Positions 54,476 through 62,828 of a DNA stretch of 64,000 nt are shown piece by piece. The notes under the pieces are model-generated. The model was given only the letters and a program-made list of their open reading frames with translations, was not told the origin of the DNA and ran no database searches. How positions within the stretch are numbered: position 1 is the first letter of the stretch; the number at the start of each line of letters is the position of its first letter. Source of the DNA: CAZQQN01 sp964549595 (GTDB taxonomy: Bacteria; Bacteroidota; Bacteroidia; CAILMK01; CAYYUA01). The stretch spans positions 9,563 through 73,562 of the forward strand of contig CAZJWK010000003.1 in NCBI GenBank assembly GCA_964549595.1, given 5' to 3'. The translations under genes were made by a program, and so were the position numbers.

Positions 54476-55364
54476 GAATTAGTTTCAAATTGTCCATGTA
54501 AAAAGTGGCCTTTCCGCTATTCCTTTTCTCTTTACCAAAAAAGAGGCGAAAATCGTATTTGCGCGGGAAATTTTGTACATTCCGCTTCAGGTTAATGTAG
54601 ATTTTTTTCCATTTGCCGTTGGTTTCGTTTAAAATGAGCTTACTCCTTTTTACCTCATTCTTTCCTGTGGCCGGGTCAGCAATCAACCCCATTTTCACCT
54701 CGATATCGGTTTTGAAGTTAAGTTCAAGGTAAATAGATGCATCTCGCGGTAAATCCGTTGCATTTTTTTTCAAAACCTCAAAAAAACGGGTATTGCCATT
54801 ATCATTAAAAGGCACTTTTAATGAGCCATTGCCATCAAATACCTCATTAGGGTCCTGGGTAATTTTAAAATCTACGTTGGCTTCCGGATTATTTTCAATG
54901 GACAAATTACCCGGATCATCAAAATTTTCCACCCATGCATAATTAATTTTGTCCGCATACTCAGCCTGAAGGGTACCAAGGGAATCTGTTTCATTCGCTT
55001 CCAGGTACAAACTGGTATCAATAGGTTTATAAAAAGGATACTGGCCCCTTGTATTGGAAATGCCATTGTTTAATATCCCGGCTCGTATAAATACTTCTTG
55101 TTCCTCTTTTTTTAGCACTGGAATGGTTGCAGGCAATTCAAATACGCCAACGAAGTCATTTCCTACCTGAACCCAGGCATCTACGATTTTATGAGAGGCA
55201 TTGTCAATAGCTCTGTTTGGCGCATTCTTTACAGTTATGGAATCAATATGGATATATGCAGGGACCTCCTCTTCAGGATTTATGATATCACATTGGGGCA
55301 ATAGCCCTGCACTTAACACCAAAAAAAGACCAAAAATTTTTGCGCGAACCGGCATATTAAGCAT
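54468..55364 (-). CDS. Exported protein/lipoprotein of unknown function, in the sugar transferase operon
   Basis: 298 residues from ATG 55364; a second ATG (55355, residue 4) leaves a one-base gap from the Gfo/Idh stop and is equally good. The N-terminus KIFGLFLVLSAGLLPQCDI is signal-like with Cys25, but the LPQC box is not canonical. The mature part is beta-rich; the C-terminal half (DFKITQDPNEVFDGNGSLKV ... FYMDNLKLIHD) resembles a jelly-roll carbohydrate-binding module. Coupled by overlap on both sides (Gfo/Idh and sugar transferase). A structural role in exopolysaccharide export is inferred only. Confidence 0.82.
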   Translation of the reverse strand: MLNMPVRAKIFGLFLVLSAGLLPQCDIINPEEEVPAYIHIDSITVKNAPNRAIDNASHKIVDAWVQVGNDFVGVFELPATIPVLKKEEQEVFIRAGILNNGISNTRGQYPFYKPIDTSLYLEANETDSLGTLQAEYADKINYAWVENFDDPGNLSIENNPEANVDFKITQDPNEVFDGNGSLKVPFNDNGNTRFFEVLKKNATDLPRDASIYLELNFKTDIEVKMGLIADPATGKNEVKRSKLILNETNGKWKKIYINLKRNVQNFPRKYDFRLFFGKEKRNSGKATFYMDNLKLIHD

Positions 55365-56343
55365 CCACTTTTACCGCATTTACTTTATCCAGAATTTTGT
55401 GGGCCAACATAAGGGCTTCATACCCTTCTTCGACAGTTACAGGAGGAGGACAATCGGATTGAATGGCCTTTGCAAAACCTTCCAGCTCCATCTGGATGGA
55501 ATTGACTTCAGGGGATTCCGGAGATTCATAGCTTATAACCTTGGAAGCCCTTCCGGTCCCGGTATCAAATTCCATGTAGTATTGATCTTCGCTTATGTCC
55601 TCTTTGTCACGCATCTTAAAGATGTTTGCTTGCTTTTTCTGGAAATCAACCGTCACGTAAGCCGATTTCTGAAAAATCCGCATTTTCCTTTCTTTTTTCA
55701 GTGAAATACGGCTGGCGGTCAAGTTGGCTACTGCGCCATTGTGAAATTCAATGCGGGCTGAAGCAATATCAGGTGTTTCACTGACAACATCCACTCCACT
55801 GGCTGAAATGTATTTGACCGGAGATTTCAGCAGGCTTAAAACAATATCCAGGTCGTGGATCATCAAATCCAAAACGACAGAAACATCAGTTCCTCTGGGC
55901 TGGAACTTAGCCAGCCGGTGTGATTCAATAAATACCGGTTCCAGGTTATAATCAACCGCTGATAAATACCCCGGATTGAAACGTTCCACATGACCTACCT
56001 GTGCTTTAACCCCTGCCTCCTGAACCAATTTCATTAAAGATTCGGCTTCCTTGGCCGTATTTGTCATTGGTTTTTCTATAAAAACATGCTTTCCTAAACG
56101 GATCGCCTCTTCAGCACATTCATAATGCGATAGCGTGGAGGTCACTATATCGACTGCATCAACATCATTCAATAATGTGGCTATATCATTATAGGCAGTG
56201 ATTTCGAATTCCTTTTTTACATAATCCGATTTGGCTTTATCCGGATCGTAAAACCCGATTAATTCAAAGCCTGAGACTTGTTTTAACAACTTCAGGTGGA
56301 TCTGGCCCAAATGACCAGCACCTAATACACCAATTCGAATCAT
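55357..56343 (-). CDS. Gfo/Idh/MocA-family oxidoreductase
   Basis: 328 residues. The NAD(P)-binding motif IGVLGAGHLGQIH is at the very N-terminus and the catalytic EKP motif is in HVFIEKPMTNT (about residue 93-103). The C-terminal domain is the family's beta-sheet. Such enzymes oxidise or reduce sugars and inositols, including UDP-N-acetylhexosamines. It overlaps the lipoprotein gene by eight bases and heads the operon behind a good promoter at 56494-56522. A role in nucleotide-sugar synthesis for the downstream sugar transferase is likely but inferred. Confidence 0.93.
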   Translation of the reverse strand: MIRIGVLGAGHLGQIHLKLLKQVSGFELIGFYDPDKAKSDYVKKEFEITAYNDIATLLNDVDAVDIVTSTLSHYECAEEAIRLGKHVFIEKPMTNTAKEAESLMKLVQEAGVKAQVGHVERFNPGYLSAVDYNLEPVFIESHRLAKFQPRGTDVSVVLDLMIHDLDIVLSLLKSPVKYISASGVDVVSETPDIASARIEFHNGAVANLTASRISLKKERKMRIFQKSAYVTVDFQKKQANIFKMRDKEDISEDQYYMEFDTGTGRASKVISYESPESPEVNSIQMELEGFAKAIQSDCPPPVTVEEGYEALMLAHKILDKVNAVKVDA

Positions 56344-56734
56344 AATAACAACCCCTTTCGAAAAGGAAATTTTAAAATTTGTTCTAAAAGATGGCTTTTT
56401 TCCTTATTGAGATTCTCCAAACGGCATTCCCCCAACCTTAAAAGCCTATTAAGCAAGCATTAACTTTTCGTTAAGGTTATTTTAATTAACATTCAAAGGT
56501 ACTCATTATAGGAAAAAACCAAAAGAAAGCCTTTAAGGGTCCGCAATAAAATAACTTTAACAAAACCTACGGATCCCCTTAACCCATGAAAGCAGTAATA
56601 AAAATGCAATGGTAAAATTTATTCAATGCCACGCTTTAAAACAAGACCCGGAAACTTTAGGCCCGGAGAACCTGATATGGGTAAAAGGATTCGGTTTTCC
56701 TGAATTCAAAGGGTATTAAAAGATCAGCACTAAG
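56344..56734. other. Intergenic region, holds an imperfect inverted repeat and a 36-codon frame
   Basis: 391 bases between two minus-strand genes. The promoter above lies inside it. A 36-codon plus-strand frame (56609-56719, starting MVKFIQCHALKQDPE) has no clear ribosome site and no promoter, so I do not call it a gene. TTAAGGG-TCCG (56534-56544) and CGGA-TCCCCTTAA (56570-56582) form an imperfect inverted repeat. Confidence 0.35.
56494..56522 (-). promoter_or_regulatory. Promoter of the Gfo/Idh-lipoprotein-sugar transferase operon
   Basis: On the minus strand TTG (56522-56520), 18 bases, then TACCTTTG (56501-56494). Predicted start near 56489, leaving a leader of about 146 bases, which contains a small TTAAC/GTTAA hairpin. 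Confidence 0.55.
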
Positions 56735-57292
56735 CTATGGGCTATCATTGGCCAGGTTCTTAAGAATCTCGTAATTCCGGTCATTTAAGCCGTCAATGGC
56801 TTCCAGAACCTCCAGCATGACTTGTTTTTCAGGTTCCGTGATAAAAGGTTTCTCAGGGTCAGGCTCAATGAAATAGCTTAGGAAGCCTCTGAAGACATCA
56901 AAAAAATTATGGAAATTACTAAAAATCCAGTTGTTCCTTTGGCTTTCCGAACTTACCCTGGCAGCAGAAAGCATAAGGTCAAGGACATCATTGGATAAAT
57001 CATAGCCCTTTTTGTTTTTTTGCTTGAGGGCTTCCAGAAAAATCTCCTTAACCCTTTCCGTATTTTTGGTGACAAAATCCAGCTCTTTTTCTAACGCTTG
57101 TTCATCCAGGTTTTTGGCTTTGGCCTCTTCTTTCGCTTCATGCCTGATGTAGCCCTCCTCAAACCAATCAATCTTACCATCTGCCTCTATGACCAAAATA
57201 GAAGGAAATAAATAAACCAATTCTTCAAATAACTGGTAATTGATTTTGGGATTTTGCCTTAATTCCCGGTAACGCCTGATTTGTTCCTCCAT
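56735..57292 (-). CDS. TerB-like helical protein of unknown function
   Basis: 185 residues, all helical, acidic, with no signal peptide or membrane helix. SILVIEADGKIDWFEEGYI resembles the acidic first motif of TerB-like domains (ADG.id..E), and FITEPEKQVMLEVLE is like the second. TerB-type proteins are linked to stress and metal response, but this member lacks the other Ter partners nearby. It is divergent from the TonB-receptor-like gene. Confidence 0.75.
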   Translation of the reverse strand: MEEQIRRYRELRQNPKINYQLFEELVYLFPSILVIEADGKIDWFEEGYIRHEAKEEAKAKNLDEQALEKELDFVTKNTERVKEIFLEALKQKNKKGYDLSNDVLDLMLSAARVSSESQRNNWIFSNFHNFFDVFRGFLSYFIEPDPEKPFITEPEKQVMLEVLEAIDGLNDRNYEILKNLANDSP

Positions 57293-57454
57293 AACAATAG
57301 CTTTTGAAATGATTTGGGCTTTATTGCCCGCAAATTTCCCAATTTCCCAATGAAAATTTTCTACCCCTTCTTCTTTTATTTAACCCAATCGAACAATTTG
57401 AATGGTATATTTTTTGTCTTAGAAGGTTTTCGCCAACGTTATAAAGTGTCAATA

Positions 57455-59887
57455 ATGCCGCGCTATTGCTCCAAGAGTCATTTTAAAATCTTTCTTTCTT
57501 TATTCCTTGGTATTTTGTATTTGCATCCGTTCACGGTTTCAGGCCAATCCCAGGGAACCATTCAGGGTAAAATTACCAAGCGCAAAAATCAAGATCCGCT
57601 TGAATACGTGAACATCATACTGAAAAAAAAGGGGGAATCCGGAAACCTTAGCGGGACAACCACCAACGGCAAAGGACGGTTCAAATTGCAAAACGTTGAT
57701 TTCGGGACCTATAAAATCGCCTTATCCCATGTAGGCTTTCAGGATAAAGCCATTAAAGGTTTAACGTTAAGCTCGGAAAATCCCCGGATCAATTTGGATA
57801 CCCTAACCATGCAGGAAAGTCCCAAAAATTTGGATGCCGTTACGTTTGAGGAAGAAAGAGATTTTCTCACCCAAACACCAGAAGGAATAACCGTTAATCC
57901 GGACAAAAACATTACGCAAACCGGTGGAAGTGCCTTAGACATTCTGAAAAATACACCAACCGTTAATGTCACATTTGATGGTGCGGTAAAAATGCGAGGA
58001 TCCGAAGCAGGTGCTATCCAGATCTTAATCAATGGCAGGCAATCTGCTTTAAGCAATAACCTGAACCAAATTCCTGCAAGTGCCATCGAATCCATTGAAG
58101 TAATCCACAATCCCGGCGCAAAATACAGGGCCGAAGGAAAAGGTGGGGTCATCAACATTGTGTTAAAAAAACCCAACAAAAAAGGGACAAACGGTAAAGT
58201 GCAATTGTCGGCAGGAAGAGATAACCGCTATAACACCTCGCTACAACTTAACCATGGCACCGATAATTTTAACCATTTCCTAAACTTCAATAGAAGAAAT
58301 AGCCGTGATTTTCAAGATTTTCTTTCTGAAAGGGAAGTTTTGAATGAAGAAAATCCGAATAAAGCTTTTATTCAGGAAGGCCAAGAAAATGAAAAGGAAA
58401 TCACCAATACCATAAGGGGCGGTACCCAGTATTATTGGAATTTTTTCAATGAATTGGGTATAGATTTATTGTACGAAAATGAAGACTCGGATAACCGATC
58501 AGTAATGGAAAACCGGAAAAGGGAGACAGGGGAAAGTTTGGCGGAACCCAACCTGCTTAGCCAAAAGAAACAGATCACAGAGACCACGGAATCCGGTTAT
58601 ACCTTAGAACCCACGATTTATTACAAAAGAAAATTTGCTGAGCAGAAACAATCCTTCAAAACTTCATTAAAATACAGCTATGACTTGCAAGATGAAGAGC
58701 AAATGACTGAGAAACGGCCTTTGTTAAACCCCAATGGCAACCCTTTTGCCATCCGTGAAAACAATCAAATCACAAAGGAGACACGCCATTTGGGCATTTT
58801 CAGGGCAGATTATACCGATCCGGTTTTTGATTCCGGTAAGATCGAAGCAGGCATAAGAGGTCAAGTGCGCCAATTGAACAGCGATTATGATTACCTGACC
58901 TTTGACCGGAAAAATACGGAGTGGAATAACCTGGACTATATCAGCAATGATTTCACTTATGATGAGCAAATTTATGCTGCCTATTTTCAATACACCCATC
59001 AATGGAATGACTGGACATTCATGGGCGGTATCCGGGCGGAGCAAACTTTCATTGAAACGGCTTTGGCCCAGGCAGACAGCCAAAGCAGCAAAGCGTACCT
59101 GAACTTCTTCCCAAGCGGGCGGATTCAATACCAATTTAATAAGGACCACTCCCTTACTTTAAGTTATACCAAAAGAATTGACCGCCCCTCCGCCTGGCGC
59201 CTAAACCCTTTCCCGGATTTAAGGGATTCCATTAGTATTTTTGTGGGTAATCCGGATATTGACCCTGAATACATCCATTCCCTTGAATTAACCCATAATA
59301 AAAAATGGGAAACCGTAAATCTGAGCTCAACGGTTTTTTACAGAAAGCGCAATGGTGTGGTGGATTACCTCACCCAGATAAGGGGCGGTATTCCCTACAT
59401 TCGTCCTCAAAACCTGGCCTCGGGCGAAACTTACGGTTTCGAGCTAAACAGTAATTTTCAGTTAACGAAATCCTGGAATTTAAACATCAACGGTTCCATT
59501 TACAAAAGCCGGTTAGAAGGAAAAATTGATGAGGATTTATTTGAAGGAAGTGAAGCCGCCGGTAAATCCATAAGCAATGAAGCCATCACTTGGCGGTCAA
59601 AAATGTCGACCACCTTCAAGCTCCCCTGGGACATTAAACTTCAATTGACTGCTAATTACAACGGTCCGGAAGTAGAAGCCCTGGAAAGGGAAAAGCCTCA
59701 ATATTACTTCAATGCCGGGCTTCAAAAACCCATCTTTGACGGAAAAGGGAACATAGGGGTAAATGTGAAGGACTTTCTGGATACGCGTAGAATGAAGGAG
59801 ATCGGTGGTACAGAAAACTTTAATGAACTCAGGTTAAGGGAAAGGCAATCCCGGGTTTTCATGGTTAGTTTTGATTATGAAATTTAA
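57455..59887 (+). CDS. TonB-dependent receptor-like outer-membrane protein (carboxypeptidase-regulatory domain, plug, barrel)
   Basis: 810 residues from ATG 57455; a frame starting 47 codons earlier has no signal peptide at its front. The chosen start gives a signal peptide (KIFLSLFLGILYLHPFTVSG), then a carboxypeptidase regulatory-like domain (IQGKITKRKNQDPLEYVNI ... YKIALSHVGFQDKAIKG), the plug (SALDILKNTPTVNVTFDGAV ... GRQSALSN and IPASAIESIEVIHNPGAKYRAEG) and a beta-barrel of the OMP_b-brl_3 type ending in Ile (FDYEI). It lacks an obvious TonB box after the signal, as in many of this subgroup. Ligand unknown. Confidence 0.9.
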   Translation: MPRYCSKSHFKIFLSLFLGILYLHPFTVSGQSQGTIQGKITKRKNQDPLEYVNIILKKKGESGNLSGTTTNGKGRFKLQNVDFGTYKIALSHVGFQDKAIKGLTLSSENPRINLDTLTMQESPKNLDAVTFEEERDFLTQTPEGITVNPDKNITQTGGSALDILKNTPTVNVTFDGAVKMRGSEAGAIQILINGRQSALSNNLNQIPASAIESIEVIHNPGAKYRAEGKGGVINIVLKKPNKKGTNGKVQLSAGRDNRYNTSLQLNHGTDNFNHFLNFNRRNSRDFQDFLSEREVLNEENPNKAFIQEGQENEKEITNTIRGGTQYYWNFFNELGIDLLYENEDSDNRSVMENRKRETGESLAEPNLLSQKKQITETTESGYTLEPTIYYKRKFAEQKQSFKTSLKYSYDLQDEEQMTEKRPLLNPNGNPFAIRENNQITKETRHLGIFRADYTDPVFDSGKIEAGIRGQVRQLNSDYDYLTFDRKNTEWNNLDYISNDFTYDEQIYAAYFQYTHQWNDWTFMGGIRAEQTFIETALAQADSQSSKAYLNFFPSGRIQYQFNKDHSLTLSYTKRIDRPSAWRLNPFPDLRDSISIFVGNPDIDPEYIHSLELTHNKKWETVNLSSTVFYRKRNGVVDYLTQIRGGIPYIRPQNLASGETYGFELNSNFQLTKSWNLNINGSIYKSRLEGKIDEDLFEGSEAAGKSISNEAITWRSKMSTTFKLPWDIKLQLTANYNGPEVEALEREKPQYYFNAGLQKPIFDGKGNIGVNVKDFLDTRRMKEIGGTENFNELRLRERQSRVFMVSFDYEI

Positions 59888-59993
59888 CCCCGCTGTGTAA
59901 ATGCTTTCCACTTAAAGGGGCTTGATAAACCAGCCTGGAAAATTTTTACCCAAAACCGTCAGGGGTTCCGCATTTCGAAAGAAGCCTTCTGTA

Positions 59994-62165
59994 CTAAATG
60001 ACAAATCGCCATATCACTTTCCCCAGGATCGTTAATTTCTCGTTGCGCCAATCCGAATGCTTAGTATTAAAATTTTGATTGACAATGAAGTAAAAGTTGG
60101 TTCCGATTTTCGGGATCCACTCCAGGCGAAAATTCAGATTAGCCAACTCATCACGGTCATTCCACTGGGTATAAAGGGAGCCGAATAAATCAGGGTTGAT
60201 GGCATATTTTAACCGGGCTCCTATTAAATCGGTATCGAAATAGCCCTCCGGCAAATAAACCCAGTTCTTTTCATAATCAGCCACCACGTCCAGGTGTTTA
60301 TTAGCCCGCCACCTCAGGGAATAAGCACTTTCTATTGACCGGCCTCCGAAAAAACCACCCCAGCTCACATCGGCTTTGCCCGAGATAGTCCTTCCGGGAA
60401 AAGTTGAGAAATCGATGTTGTAGCGTGTTTCCCAATAAGTACCTTCGGGTACACCAATGCCTTCCCGGAAATTAAAACGTTTCCGCACGCCTTCTCCGGA
60501 CCTGTTTATGGAAAAACCAAAAGATTCTCCGCTCCTGGTATCAAAACCCAGGGGTTGAATATTCCATGAAAAGGTTTGCAGTTCCCCGGAACCATGAAAA
60601 TAATCGTAAGTGATGGTGAACGGAATAAACCTGAACTGCTGTATCCAAGCGGTTAACCCTCCCGGACGGGGTTTTATCCGCATTGTACCAAACGCTTCTC
60701 TAAAATCAGGCCTTCTGCGTAAACCAACTTCAGGCTGGAATTCTTCCGGTGCACTCTGGTAAGAGGCGAAGACCGTAAGCTTGTCATTAGGGTATTGGAA
60801 TGAAAACCGGTAAGCATTGGCATCCGGTTTGTATTTTTCCCCGCTGTTTCGGGTATGGACCAAAGCACCGGTAACATTCAGGTTTTTCCCTTTCAGAAAT
60901 CGCGAAGTTCGGTATTGGCCATTAATCCCCGTGGTTGTATGCCAACCTCCCTCATCAAATTTGTTTATGGTCATCGCACCAACAGTAGATTGACGTAGCA
61001 CATTTTGGCGCCAGTTTGCCACTGTGTAGTTAGTGGAAGACGCCAATTGGTCATAATTGCCCGTTTGAAGGGACATAAATCCAAGGGTCGTATTCCGGAC
61101 CTTCCCCAAAACACGGGTTCCGGCCAGGATGGGTATCTTTTTTCGATCTTTGGTCAACCCTATACGCCTGGAATAAAAGGGTTCAATACGGTTACCGCCA
61201 AAACCCATGCTGAAATAGTCTTTGCCCTCCAGGAAAAAAGAACGTTTTTCAGGGAACCTTAAGGGAAACCGGGTTAATTCGATCTTCTGCGGGTCCGCCT
61301 CCACTTGGGCAAAATCTGTATTAACGGTCAGTTGCGCTTTAACGGTAGGTGTGATCAAATAATTGACATTACCCCCCAAATTAAAACGGCTTTCTTCATC
61401 GCCTTGATTGGTTTGGCCCCCACCCAATCCATAAGGCTTAACCTCCACAAAATCCTTATCCAGTAATTTGTCAAGCCCCAACAATTTACCGGCCTGGTTG
61501 ACCTGGTTAAGGCTGTAATCCCGTGACCAGCCTTGCCATAAAACTTTTTCCCGTTTTCTCCGGATATTTCTTTCGAAATTTATGCCCCAGATCTGCTTTT
61601 TTCTTCCGGCATCATACTTAAGCGTGGTAAAAGGAATTTTGATTTCCGCAAACCAGCCTTTATCGGTTATCTGGGTTTCCACGTCCCAAACGCCGTCCCA
61701 ACTGATATTGACATTATTCCCATTGTTCAATACCTGACCATCACGCCTTGCCCCGTTTGGATTGGTTATAAAAAGAAAGCCGTTCCGGTTGTCGTTATAC
61801 GTATCCAGGATGATTTTAAAATTGTCATCATCGGAACTGGTGAAATCCCGTCTTAGGTCCTTGGCAATAATTCGGGAGGGATTATTGTCAAAACAACGTA
61901 CGCCCACATAAAGGTTTTTGGTGGTATATACCACTGACACCCGGGTTTTTTCGGTCGCGGGCTCTCCCTCATTCAGTTCTTTTTGGGTAAAATGGCTTAT
62001 CTTAGGGGCCTGCTGCCAGGCATTCTCATCCAACTTCCCATCAAGGTTAAGTTTTTCTTTACTATATTGGGCAGCCAAGCTGTTACTTCCCTTTTGAGGT
62101 TCCTGACAAAAAATAACCAAAGGAAATAAGAGGAATAAGAATAAAAACCTAATAATTCGCTTCAT
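59994..62165 (-). CDS. DUF5916 outer-membrane barrel with CBM9-like N-terminal domain
   Basis: 723 residues from ATG 62165, which gives the signal peptide MKRIIRFLFLFLLFPLVIFC; the 18-residue extension upstream lies across the -10 octamer region. The N-terminal half is a carbohydrate-binding family 9-like domain (LDGKLDENAWQQAPKI ... LYVGVRCFDNNP ... WFAEIKIPFTTL) and the C-terminal half a DUF5916 beta-barrel closing with IWRFVI. Role unknown; common and conserved in Bacteroidota. A consensus promoter precedes it. Confidence 0.9.
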   Translation of the reverse strand: MKRIIRFLFLFLLFPLVIFCQEPQKGSNSLAAQYSKEKLNLDGKLDENAWQQAPKISHFTQKELNEGEPATEKTRVSVVYTTKNLYVGVRCFDNNPSRIIAKDLRRDFTSSDDDNFKIILDTYNDNRNGFLFITNPNGARRDGQVLNNGNNVNISWDGVWDVETQITDKGWFAEIKIPFTTLKYDAGRKKQIWGINFERNIRRKREKVLWQGWSRDYSLNQVNQAGKLLGLDKLLDKDFVEVKPYGLGGGQTNQGDEESRFNLGGNVNYLITPTVKAQLTVNTDFAQVEADPQKIELTRFPLRFPEKRSFFLEGKDYFSMGFGGNRIEPFYSRRIGLTKDRKKIPILAGTRVLGKVRNTTLGFMSLQTGNYDQLASSTNYTVANWRQNVLRQSTVGAMTINKFDEGGWHTTTGINGQYRTSRFLKGKNLNVTGALVHTRNSGEKYKPDANAYRFSFQYPNDKLTVFASYQSAPEEFQPEVGLRRRPDFREAFGTMRIKPRPGGLTAWIQQFRFIPFTITYDYFHGSGELQTFSWNIQPLGFDTRSGESFGFSINRSGEGVRKRFNFREGIGVPEGTYWETRYNIDFSTFPGRTISGKADVSWGGFFGGRSIESAYSLRWRANKHLDVVADYEKNWVYLPEGYFDTDLIGARLKYAINPDLFGSLYTQWNDRDELANLNFRLEWIPKIGTNFYFIVNQNFNTKHSDWRNEKLTILGKVIWRFVI

Positions 62166-62216
62166 GACGGAAAATCCGATTGTCTTTAAACCATTATGGT
62201 TGTCTAAAAATGGCGA

Positions 62217-62246
62217 CAAATATAGGGTTTATCGTAGGCTCATCAA
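62217..62246 (-). promoter_or_regulatory. Bacteroidetes-type promoter of the DUF5916 gene
   Basis: On the minus strand TTG (62246-62244), exactly 19 bases, then TATATTTG (62224-62217). Start near 62212, leader about 47 bases to ATG 62165. Confidence 0.65.
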
Positions 62247-62515
62247 TTTTAAAGGTACCCCTTTCCTGCCCTGATGATCCATCAAAATCCAGCCCCTCCG
62301 TCCAAAAACTAAAACACTCAGTATTGAATAGGGGGCTGATTCGAATATTTTATTAGAATCTCCTCTTAATAAAGCACCGTCAGGAGCTTAAGCCCATTCA
62401 TACATCTTAGCTAATTCATTTTACTGAAGTACTTCTATCTAATAACTTTCCAAAATCATAGCTTAGTACATTCCCTTTTTTATCATCAATTATGGGTTGA
62501 AAAACCAAGGTGTGC
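62247..62515. other. Intergenic sequence left of the gap
   Basis: No assignable gene. A minus-strand frame runs from the gap edge to a stop at 62416 (ends KLLDRSTSVK); it could be the tail of a gene lost in the gap, but has no recognisable family. No terminal inverted repeat or transposase sequence was seen. Confidence 0.3.
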
Positions 62516-62639
62516 NNNNNNNNNNNNNNNNNNNNNNNNNNNNNNNNNNNNNNNNNNNNNNNNNNNNNNNNNNNNNNNNNNNNNNNNNNNNNNNNNNNNN
62601 NNNNNNNNNNNNNNNTGCCCTGACACTCGTGGCACACCT
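62508..62639. repeat. Palindrome split by the assembly gap
   Basis: AGGTGTGC ends at the left edge of the gap (62508-62515) and TGCCC-TGACACTCGT-GGCACACCT begins at its right edge (62616-62639). Sharing the three bases TGC, the two flanks join into AGGTGTGCC-(11 bases)-GGCACACCT, a 29-bp element with nine-pair arms. The break is therefore likely at a hairpin, or at an array of such repeats. Confidence 0.6.
62516..62615. other. Assembly gap (100 N)
   Basis: Exactly 100 N, the customary filler for a gap of unknown length. Real size may be zero or large. Confidence 0.98.
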
Positions 62640-62828
62640 GAGTAAATGATTAAATTGATAAGGTGAAAAATAAATTATGGAAACCTTAAGGGTGGAGTGT
62701 GGAAAACTCAAACAACAAGGCAGCAGCTCAGCCGAAGCCGCCAACAACTTTGACGACCAAACAGGGGGCTTAAAAAATGCTGGATAGGAGACTCCTCAGG
62801 AACAGTTTCAAACCAATCCCCTTGGATA
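62640..62828. other. Intergenic sequence right of the gap
   Basis: No assignable gene. A 36-codon plus-strand frame (62677-62787, METLRVECGKLKQQG...) has no supporting site. GGAGACTCC at 62788 is a small palindrome. Confidence 0.3.

Noticed and set aside
56609..56719. 36-codon plus-strand gene in the Gfo/Idh intergenic region
   Set aside because: No ribosome site, no promoter and no family; compositional look alone is not enough.
62416..62637. Minus-strand frame running across the 100 N
   Set aside because: It is open only because N codons cannot be stops. The right-hand part is palindrome sequence and the left-hand tail matches no family I recognise.
62247..62828. Insertion sequence at the gap
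   Set aside because: No transposase fragment or target-site duplication is visible; the inverted repeat is only nine bases and closes into a hairpin.
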